A DNA stretch of 10,297 nt from Bacillota bacterium (GTDB lineage: Bacteria > Bacillota > UBA4882 > UBA10575): NCBI GenBank assembly GCA_012512605.1, contig JAAZDX010000036.1:1-10297 (forward strand), in the 5' to 3' direction. The position numbers were made by a program, and so were the translations under genes. How positions within the stretch are numbered: the stretch's first letter is position 1; each line of letters opens with the position of its first letter. Of the stretch, positions 5,283 to 10,297 are shown piece by piece. The notes below the pieces were generated by a model. It saw only the letters and a list, made by a program, of their open reading frames with translations, was not told the origin of the DNA and ran no database searches.

Positions 5283-6164
5283 TTATCTTAGGCCTAACTG
5301 TTGGAGAATATCCTTTAGCTTATCCAACTCATCCGGTTGTGGTCCTACCAGAGGCAACCTAGTCGTTCCCACCGGGAACCCCAGCATATTAAGGGCAGCT
5401 TTGACCATGATTGGGTTGGCCGTAACAAACAACACCCTAAAAAGCGGAAGTAGTTCCTGATGAAGTTTGGTCGCTTCAGCGACATCTCCGGCCCGATAAG
5501 CCTCGATCATGTTTTTCATTCTCCGCCCCACCAAATGAGATGCAACGCTGACGACACCAGCACCACCGACGGAAAGGATCGGTAACGTCATGTTGTCGTC
5601 CCCACTGTAGACCAAAAAATCTTTGGGCAAAACACGCACCATCTCCGCCGCTTGCTCCAGATCGCCGCTGGATTCTTTTAAGGCGACAATATTATCGATC
5701 TCCGCCAGACGGCTCATGGTCGCGGTCGTAATATTAATCCCCGTTCTTCCCGGGATATTATAAACCATCACCGGTAAAGTCGTTGCTTCTGCTACCTTTT
5801 TGAAGTGTTGGTACAAACCCTCCTGGGGCGGCTTATTATAGTAGGGAGAAACCAGCAAAATCCCGTCCACCCCGGTCCGCTCAGCCTCTTTTGTAAACTC
5901 CACCGTTGCTTTGGTGTTATTCGACCCCGTCCCCGCAATCACTGTTGCTTCGCCACCCACCGCTTCCACGACCGTTGAAAAAAGGGTCAGCTTTTCTTCG
6001 GCTGTTAAGGTCGGCGATTCGCCCGGTGTTCCGGCAATCACCAAGCCATCAGAACCATTCTCGACTAACTTTACGGCTAGGTTTTTGGCGGTTTGGTAAT
6101 CCACCTCACCATCTTCGTTAAAGGGTGTGACCATTGCCGTTAATAAATCCCCAAATTCCACCAT
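5283..6164 (-). CDS. dapA: 4-hydroxy-tetrahydrodipicolinate synthase
   Basis: DapA condenses pyruvate with aspartate semialdehyde, the first step committed to diaminopimelate, lysine and dipicolinate. The 293-residue length is normal for this TIM-barrel family. The Schiff-base lysine is K163 ('ALKESSG'). Y135 and R140 are in 'VYNIPGRTG', and the tyrosine that reaches across the dimer interface is in 'SPYYNKPPQEG' (108-109). The usual 'GTTGES' loop reads 'GTPGES' here (T46, P47): the first Thr, part of the catalytic triad, is kept and the second is Pro. The ATG is preceded by GGAGG at 8 bases. It is the last gene of the cluster, 19 bases after dapG, so it is almost surely co-transcribed. Paralogues such as N-acetylneuraminate lyase are unlikely given the neighbours and motifs. 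Confidence 0.96.
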   Translation of the reverse strand: MVEFGDLLTAMVTPFNEDGEVDYQTAKNLAVKLVENGSDGLVIAGTPGESPTLTAEEKLTLFSTVVEAVGGEATVIAGTGSNNTKATVEFTKEAERTGVDGILLVSPYYNKPPQEGLYQHFKKVAEATTLPVMVYNIPGRTGINITTATMSRLAEIDNIVALKESSGDLEQAAEMVRVLPKDFLVYSGDDNMTLPILSVGGAGVVSVASHLVGRRMKNMIEAYRAGDVAEATKLHQELLPLFRVLFVTANPIMVKAALNMLGFPVGTTRLPLVGPQPDELDKLKDILQQLGLR

Positions 6165-6183
6165 TTAAATAACCTCCCTTTCT

Positions 6184-7455
6184 TCAGGGAATTTGTTTTT
6201 CCAAGGATGTTTTTTCCCCACATCCCTCCTTTTTATCATCTAAGCTAAACTCCTCATGTAAGGCGCGGAGCGCCGTGATCATATCTTCTTTTTTGACCAA
6301 ACAGGCAATGTTTGTATGGGAATCGGCCGTTTGGAACAGGGGAACCTGTGCCTTGTATAGGCCTTCAACGACCCGTGCCATCACTCCAGGCACCCCTCGA
6401 ATCCCCGCCCCCACAATGGCAACTTTGGCAAAACCCTTCGCCGCTTTAAACGGCAATCCGGTCTGCTCTAAAACGGAAAAAGTCCGGTCAAACAGACTTT
6501 CTTGCACAGTAAAAGTAATCTGCTCCGGTGAGACCTGAATCATATCAATACTGATCCCGGCCTCCGCCAAACTAGTAAAGACCTCCAGCGCTTTACCGCT
6601 GGAATAAGCGTTCTCCGGACAGGCCAGGTCAAACTGGGCTAAATCCGGGATATGGGCTAAGCCAGTCACCATGCGGTCGGATTTAAGTTCCAAGCCCGGC
6701 CGGGAAGGATACGCATCAGTGACCAAGGTTCCTTCCTGATCGGAATGGACGGACATGATCTTGAGGGGAATGCGTCCCTTCATCGCGATCTCCACCGCCC
6801 GAGGATGAATCACTTTCGCACCCAAATGGGCCATTTCGCATAGTTCTTCATAAGTCATCACTTTCAGCAACTTGGCTTCCGGCACCAGATTGGGATCGGT
6901 CGTCATCACTCCGTTCACGTCGGTGTAGATCTCAATCGCCGTAGCCGCCAAGGCCACCCCTAAAGCAGCGGCGGTGGTATCACTCCCGCCGCGCCCTAGA
7001 GTAGTTACTTCGCCTTCTTGTGTCTGTCCTTGAAAGCCGGCTACCACCGCAACTTGTTTCTGGTGCAAACAAGTCATGAGCTTTTCCGGATTAACCTCTA
7101 TAATGTGAGCATCCCCAAAATTGCTGACGGTAATAATTCCTGCCATCCCCCCGGCAAAAGCTCGCGCTTCCACGTGGTGTAATTTTAAAGCCTGCACCAT
7201 GACTACCGTGGATATTAGTTCGCCGCAGGAAAGCAATAAATCCTGTTCTCTGGGGTTAATCTCGGGACAAACCTCACGGGCTAAAGCAAGCAATGTGTCG
7301 GTGGCATAAGGCGCGCCGTACCTTCCCATCGCGGAGACCACGACCACTGGAGAATAACCGCGCTGAAGCGCCTCTTTGATCCGGGCGACCGCTTTTTCCC
7401 GGAGTGCCGCCGTTGCCAGGGAAGTACCGCCAAACTTTTGAACTAGGATGCGAAT
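6184..7455 (-). CDS. dapG: Aspartate kinase, DapG type, apparently starting at ATT
   Basis: The enzyme phosphorylates aspartate, the entry step to lysine, diaminopimelate, methionine and threonine. From the proposed ATT start it has 423 residues, normal for the family. 'VQKFGGTS' (5-12, ATP-phosphate lysine), 'VVVVSAMGR' (37-45), 'CGELIS' (77-82), 'GRGGSDTTA' (154-162) and 'YTDVNGVMTTDP' (177-188) form the kinase domain. Two ACT domains follow, with 'VGAGIRGVPGVMARV' and 'QTADSHTNI'. That C-terminus resembles B. subtilis DapG, the diaminopimelate-inhibited kinase. The frame is closed by a TGA just upstream, and no ATG, GTG or TTG lies between that stop and the essential KFGGTS motif. The ATT at 7455 is preceded by AAAGGAG at 9 bases and gives the expected '(M)RILVQKFGGTS'. 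Starting at the GTG at 7347 would delete the ATP site. A sequencing error (ATG read as ATT) is possible. Confidence 0.9.
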   Translation of the reverse strand: MRILVQKFGGTSLATAALREKAVARIKEALQRGYSPVVVVSAMGRYGAPYATDTLLALAREVCPEINPREQDLLLSCGELISTVVMVQALKLHHVEARAFAGGMAGIITVSNFGDAHIIEVNPEKLMTCLHQKQVAVVAGFQGQTQEGEVTTLGRGGSDTTAAALGVALAATAIEIYTDVNGVMTTDPNLVPEAKLLKVMTYEELCEMAHLGAKVIHPRAVEIAMKGRIPLKIMSVHSDQEGTLVTDAYPSRPGLELKSDRMVTGLAHIPDLAQFDLACPENAYSSGKALEVFTSLAEAGISIDMIQVSPEQITFTVQESLFDRTFSVLEQTGLPFKAAKGFAKVAIVGAGIRGVPGVMARVVEGLYKAQVPLFQTADSHTNIACLVKKEDMITALRALHEEFSLDDKKEGCGEKTSLEKQIP

Positions 7456-7464
7456 GGGTGCTCA

Positions 7465-7471
7465 CTCCTTT
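7465..7471 (-). promoter_or_regulatory. Ribosome-binding site of dapG
   Basis: AAAGGAG on the minus strand lies 9 bases before the ATT at 7455. A GTG overlaps the end of this site but is in another frame and has no room for initiation. The strong site at normal spacing is the main evidence that translation begins at ATT. Confidence 0.75.
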
Positions 7472-7484
7472 GTCACTTATTTAA

Positions 7485-7513
7485 GTTTTACCAGTTTTCA
7501 CTGGAGATTTCAA
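7485..7513 (-). promoter_or_regulatory. Candidate internal promoter for dapG-dapA with a dyad in its spacer
   Basis: On the minus strand TTGAAA (7508-7513) and TAAAAC (7485-7490) are exactly 17 bases apart in the gap between dpaB and dapG. The spacer contains CCAGT-GAAA-ACTGG (7491-7504), a perfect 5-bp dyad. It could be an operator or, if transcribed from upstream, a GNRA hairpin. Such a promoter would let dapG-dapA be expressed during growth, independently of the spore-stage dpa genes. Confidence 0.45.
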
Positions 7514-7526
7514 CCTTATTTTTTTC

Positions 7527-8111
7527 TTAATAGCATTGGAGCAACGGTTGAAGCTGTTTCCTTTCGATAGCATGAACAATCGTGGGCATTATAAGTTCCA
7601 TTTTGGCCACCAACGAGTTGGGTTTACGCTCCGGTTCATCTTGCCCAAAGGGGACAAAGTAAATGAATTTTCGGTTCAACAGCATTCCCAGGTTCACTAA
7701 GTTCGCGCCCAAACCGTCATTGGTGGCAACCGCCAGGACCACCGGGCGTTCATTCCGTAACTGGGCTTTACAAGCCAGAGTTACCGGCGTATTGGAAACC
7801 CCTTGGGCTAAATGGCTGAGTGTTGTCCCGGTACAAGGCGCTACCACCATAATATCGAGGAGTCCTTGTGGGCCAATTGGTTCGACCTCAACTACACTCT
7901 GCCAAGGTTTCCGCCCGGTGATTTCAAGCAATATTTTATGGAGCTCCTCCCCTTTCCCAAATCGGGTATCAGTCTGGAACACAAACGGGGAGGCGATGGG
8001 GAAAAGTTCCGCCCCCGCGGCGCGTAGTCGCTTGAGCGCGGGCATGACATCCGGAATCGTACAGTAGGAACCGGTGAGACCAAAGCCAATACGCACACCT
8101 GCTAATTCCAT
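7527..8111 (-). CDS. dpaB: Dipicolinate synthase subunit B
   Basis: This flavoprotein-like subunit (SpoVFB) works with DpaA to oxidise the DapA product to dipicolinic acid, made in the mother cell and stored with calcium in the spore core. At 194 residues it matches the family (about 200). Visible motifs are 'IGFGLTGSYCT' near the N-terminus, typical of the flavoprotein fold, 'VVAPCTGTTLSHLA' near 87-100, 'VLAVATNDGLGANLVN', and 'VPFGQDEPERKPNSL' at the conserved C-terminal end. The ATG at 8111 is chosen because GGAGG stands 7 bases before it. The GTG two codons upstream is too close to that site. It lies 36 bases after dpaA, so the two are co-transcribed. The family and role are secure. Confidence 0.95.
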   Translation of the reverse strand: MELAGVRIGFGLTGSYCTIPDVMPALKRLRAAGAELFPIASPFVFQTDTRFGKGEELHKILLEITGRKPWQSVVEVEPIGPQGLLDIMVVAPCTGTTLSHLAQGVSNTPVTLACKAQLRNERPVVLAVATNDGLGANLVNLGMLLNRKFIYFVPFGQDEPERKPNSLVAKMELIMPTIVHAIERKQLQPLLQCY

Positions 8112-8147
8112 TTTCACCCCTCCAAGCTAATCTTTCTCGCTTTTTCC

Positions 8148-9044
8148 TCAAGACAGTCGGCTTAGTTCCTGTTTAATTAAGCCTGGAAGGTTAGTGGCAA
8201 GGATCTGGCCAGCGGTCCGTGGCGCGACCTTCCCGGGGAGCCCTAAAGCCAGAATGGCTGTGATCTGATAGCGCTTGGCTGCTTCAAAATCAACACCACC
8301 CGGTGCGGAAGCCAAATCAATGATGAGCGTATCTGGGGATATTTCAGCCAATAGTGGGGCGGTGAGCATCAAGGCGGGAATCGTATTGAAAATCACATTG
8401 GCTTGGCTCACCGCCTGTTCCAACTGATTAAGGGGTAAAGGTTTATAACCCAAATCGGCAGCCGTGGCCAATTGCTGCGGATTACGGGCGGCGACCGTAA
8501 CCACAGCGCCTAAAGCCTGTAGCCGGGAGGCTAAAGCCCGGGCCACCCGACCAAACCCCAAAATCAGACAGGCAGCGCCATCCACCGTATACGCTGTTTT
8601 TTCCATCATCAACTGGATCGCCCCCTCGGCGGTGGGAATCGCGTTGGGGACGGCGATCAGATCGTGATCCCCATATTCGCAGACCCGGACCCATCTTTCT
8701 GTAGCCATCTGTTGCAAATGGGGTGGTAACATTCCGGTGACAAGTAAAGTCTTCCTTTCCACCAAGTTAAAAAAGTCCGGATCAATTTTGATTACGACCG
8801 TAGGGTCAGAGGTTTTGACCAATCCTCGAGGATCAACTCCACTAATCGGGAGGATAACAATTCGCGCGCCGGTGAGCGCCTCTTTAAGATCTGCTGCAGA
8901 TAACAAACGGGGATCAGCGGGTAGACCGGTCAAACCCAGCGTTTTCACCCAAGGTGCCATGGTCAGCATCGCTTCGGCGACGATCACTTGCCGGTCGTCG
9001 CCACCTAAAACCGCTACTCCGCCACTAAAAGAGAATTTTGCCAA
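8148..9044 (-). CDS. dpaA: Dipicolinate synthase subunit A
   Basis: DpaA (SpoVFA) is the dehydrogenase-like subunit of dipicolinate synthase. The N-terminal domain carries 'VAVLGGDDRQV' (10-20), a family signature. The C-terminal Rossmann domain carries the nucleotide-binding 'LILGFGRVARALASRL' (160-175), followed by 'VTVAARNPQQL', 'IFNTIPALML' and 'LIIDLASAPGGVDF'. The 298-residue length is typical. The start is TTG at 9044 with GGGAGGG 7 bases upstream; no ATG nearby fits. In B. subtilis the orthologous operon is read by the mother-cell factor SigK. No clear SigK promoter was identified in the 163-bp gap upstream, where a 9-bp inverted repeat lies. Its presence marks the organism as an endospore former. 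Confidence 0.96.
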   Translation of the reverse strand: MAKFSFSGGVAVLGGDDRQVIVAEAMLTMAPWVKTLGLTGLPADPRLLSAADLKEALTGARIVILPISGVDPRGLVKTSDPTVVIKIDPDFFNLVERKTLLVTGMLPPHLQQMATERWVRVCEYGDHDLIAVPNAIPTAEGAIQLMMEKTAYTVDGAACLILGFGRVARALASRLQALGAVVTVAARNPQQLATAADLGYKPLPLNQLEQAVSQANVIFNTIPALMLTAPLLAEISPDTLIIDLASAPGGVDFEAAKRYQITAILALGLPGKVAPRTAGQILATNLPGLIKQELSRLS

Positions 9045-9081
9045 TAAAAGACCCTCCCTTTCCTTATATTACCAGGCAGGA

Positions 9082-9117
9082 CAGTTTATGCTTCTTCTTC
9101 CTCGAATTCATAAACTG
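9082..9117. repeat. 9-bp inverted repeat in the dapB-dpaA gap
   Basis: CAGTTTATG (9082-9090) and CATAAACTG (9109-9117) are perfect inverted copies 18 bases apart, 38 to 73 bases upstream of the dpaA start codon. No T-run follows, so it is not a terminator. On the minus strand the dpaA-proximal arm reads CATAAACT, which resembles the -10 element of SigE/SigK promoters, but no good -35 element stands at the right distance. It may be an operator or an RNA hairpin in the dpaA leader. Confidence 0.5.
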
Positions 9118-9207
9118 ATTGAACAGACGCCGGTCTATAGTAATATATTCTTTGTGGAAAGGAGAGGTGTCAAAAAGTCAGCTAAACGTCATCGGGGACC
9201 TCAGGCC

Positions 9208-10008
9208 CTAATCAATCAGAGCATCCAGCCCGTAGACCAGCCCTTTCACCGACGGCGCTTTTCGAATCGCCAGGATCACTCCAGGCATGAAAGAGGAGCG
9301 GTCAAGCGAATCATGGCGAATCGTCAGCGTTTGTCCCTGACCACCAAAGATCACTTCCTGGTGGGCAATGAGCCCGGGCAGGCGTACACTATGGATTTTC
9401 GTACCCAAGTATTCTCCACCCCGCGCGCCGTTGATCTTCTCCAAAGGTGCCGGTTTACTCCCGGGCTCGGTCGTCCGCCCGGTGGTAATCATCTCCGCCG
9501 TCTTCAACGCCGTACCCGATGGGGCATCGATCTTACGGTCATGGTGGAGTTCGATGATCTCTACATCCGGAAAATATTTGGCTGCTTCCTGGGCAAAACG
9601 CATCATCAAGACGGCACCCAGAGCAAAATTGGGGGCAACGATCACTCCTTTTCCGGTCCGCACCGCCAAATCTTCAATCTCTTCCAGATTTTCTGCGGTC
9701 AAACCGGTCGTCCCCACCACTGCGGATACCCCCGCGGACAACGCCACTTTAATATTATCCATCACCGTCAAGGGTGTGGTAAAATCCACCATCACGGTGG
9801 CCGTCCTCTTTTTCAACGCGGTAGGAAGATCGGTTTCAATTTTAATCCCCAGATCACCAAAGCCACAGACCTGGCCAATATCTTCTCCTGCTCCAGCCTG
9901 ATCAACAACCCCTGCCAACTGTAAATCTTCCTGGGCGACGACGGCTTTGACCACTTCCCGGCCCATTCGTCCATAGGCACCTGCGACTAGTACTCCCATT
10001 TTGTCCAT
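9208..10008 (-). CDS. dapB: 4-hydroxy-tetrahydrodipicolinate reductase
   Basis: DapB reduces the DapA product with NAD(P)H to tetrahydrodipicolinate, on the way to meso-diaminopimelate for peptidoglycan and to lysine. It therefore competes with DpaA/DpaB for the same substrate. The 266-residue length is standard. The N-terminal nucleotide-binding loop is 'VAGAYGRMGREV' (8-19). 'VDFTTP' (74-79), 'VGTTG' (98-102) and 'APNFALG' (125-131) follow. The catalytic signature 'ELHHDRKIDAPSGTA' (153-167) holds the His pair, Lys159 and the substrate-binding 'DAPSGT'. The ATG at 10008 has GGAGG 10 bases upstream; an in-frame ATG three codons on is less likely. In B. subtilis this position between ymxH and the dpa genes has no dapB, so the gene was inserted or retained here. 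Confidence 0.97.
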   Translation of the reverse strand: MDKMGVLVAGAYGRMGREVVKAVVAQEDLQLAGVVDQAGAGEDIGQVCGFGDLGIKIETDLPTALKKRTATVMVDFTTPLTVMDNIKVALSAGVSAVVGTTGLTAENLEEIEDLAVRTGKGVIVAPNFALGAVLMMRFAQEAAKYFPDVEIIELHHDRKIDAPSGTALKTAEMITTGRTTEPGSKPAPLEKINGARGGEYLGTKIHSVRLPGLIAHQEVIFGGQGQTLTIRHDSLDRSSFMPGVILAIRKAPSVKGLVYGLDALID

Positions 10009-10044
10009 CTTTACGCCACCTCCGCGCTCCTTACTGCTGCCATT

Positions 10045-10091
10045 ACTATTATCCCCATGACGGCTTTCTCACTTTTCCACCGCATAATAGT
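10045..10091. repeat. 8-bp inverted repeat after ymxH
   Basis: ACTATTAT (10045-10052) and ATAATAGT (10084-10091) are perfect inverted copies separated by 31 bases, one arm touching the ymxH stop codon. The enclosed sequence contains CGG and CCG blocks that could extend the structure. No T-run follows, so it is not a canonical terminator. It may be a weak hairpin between ymxH and dapB that affects processing. Confidence 0.35.
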
Positions 10092-10135
10092 TAAAAACCC
10101 GGCTTTTTCTTTCCCGGTACACTTTCCACCGCATA
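10061..10135. repeat. Imperfect direct repeat covering the 3' end of ymxH
   Basis: CACTTTCCACCGCATA (10120-10135, inside ymxH) recurs as CACTTTTCCACCGCATA (10070-10086, after the stop codon), differing by one inserted T. Both copies are flanked on the same side by CGGCTTT (10100-10106 and 10061-10067), with a shorter distance between the blocks in the second copy. The pattern fits an old partial tandem duplication of the gene end that has since decayed. Confidence 0.6.
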
Positions 10136-10297
10136 CAAGATCAGATCGGCACTAATCTTTTTCACCGCCGCCCAAGGAATCTCCTGCCCCGGACGGGAAA
10201 TATATCCGCGTGCTGGAATAATTAGGCTAACCACCTGCCCTGCTTTTGGATCAATCGCCAAATCAAGCTTGGAAAAAGGCCCCCCTTTACTCCCATC
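10091..10297 (-). CDS. ymxH: YlmC/YmxH-family PRC-barrel protein, 3' part only
   Basis: The last 68 codons of a gene that begins beyond the right edge are present. The segment 'LDLAIDPKAGQVVSLIIPAR' (about 12-31 of the visible part) and the ending 'EIPWAAVKKISADLILYAVE' are the core of the small PRC-barrel fold shared by YlmC and YmxH. These proteins are conserved in spore formers and are typically 80-90 residues, so only about 20 residues are missing. The biochemical role is not established. Position supports the name: in B. subtilis ymxH directly precedes spoVFA-spoVFB, and here it precedes dapB and then the same pair. A lysine-rich tail 'GKKKPGF' follows the domain. Confidence 0.82.
   Translation of the reverse strand, partial: DGSKGGPFSKLDLAIDPKAGQVVSLIIPARGYISRPGQEIPWAAVKKISADLILYAVESVPGKKKPGF

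Noticed and set aside
7274..7465. Minus-strand GTG frame beginning 'MSTHSHPSSKVWR' at the start of dapG
   Set aside because: The GTG overlaps the ribosome-binding site, and the frame is offset from the conserved kinase sequence, which continues intact in the ATT frame. No frameshift is needed.
9142..9173. TTGACA and TATATT on the minus strand in the dapB-dpaA gap as a vegetative promoter
   Set aside because: The hexamers are good but 20 bases apart, too far for efficient use. At 17 bases the -10 is only GAATAT.
8737..9924. Plus-strand 395-codon open frame opposite the dpaA start, the gap and most of dapB
   Set aside because: It is antisense to two securely identified genes. Its composition is Arg/His/Pro-rich with no recognisable domain, and it is a shadow of their codon usage.

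Overview
The window reads as chromosome from an endospore-forming member of the Bacillota (Firmicutes). The strongest evidence is a dipicolinate and diaminopimelate gene cluster, ymxH-dapB-dpaA(spoVFA)-dpaB(spoVFB)-dapG-dapA, in nearly the order known from Bacillus subtilis (ymxH-spoVFA-spoVFB-asd-dapG-dapA), with dapB present and asd absent. Every supported gene is on the minus strand, so transcription runs from the right end of the window to the left. Shine-Dalgarno sites are strong (AAAGGAG, GGAGG types) and GTG/TTG starts are common. No phage, insertion sequence, integrase or CRISPR array is visible.

Layout from right to left (transcription order): 10297-10091, the 3' part of a YlmC/YmxH PRC-barrel gene; a short gap holding a partial duplication of that gene's end; 10008-9208, dapB (dihydrodipicolinate reductase); a 163-bp gap with a 9-bp inverted repeat; 9044-8148, dpaA; 8111-7527, dpaB; a 71-bp gap with a candidate promoter whose spacer contains a dyad; 7455-6184, dapG (aspartate kinase), which appears to start on a rare ATT codon; 6164-5283, dapA; then a terminator at 5241-5269. 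DapG makes aspartyl phosphate, DapA makes the tetrahydrodipicolinate precursor, DapB reduces it toward diaminopimelate and lysine, and DpaA/DpaB divert the same precursor to spore dipicolinic acid. The cluster therefore holds both the shared pathway and the spore branch. Asd is not in the window.

Next come a family 5 (OppA/DppA-like) solute-binding protein with its own promoter (5174-3588), and a protein with an OstA/LptD-like N-terminal region and a C-terminal half that looks like an outer-membrane beta-barrel (3433-2144). A structured-looking leader lies before the second gene. The barrel ends in an aromatic residue, and the solute-binding protein has a signal peptide but no lipobox. Together they hint at a two-membrane (diderm) spore former; this is inference. 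Then comes a solitary DNA methyltransferase with a permuted motif order (2058-1225).

The left end holds a small cysteine-rich ORF with a near-consensus promoter and a terminator (1161-887), tRNA-Ala(CGC) (868-793) with its own terminator (778-753), a mostly empty stretch of about 314 bp containing one hairpin, and the 5' part of an RsmB/RsmF-family rRNA cytosine-5 methyltransferase gene (438-1).
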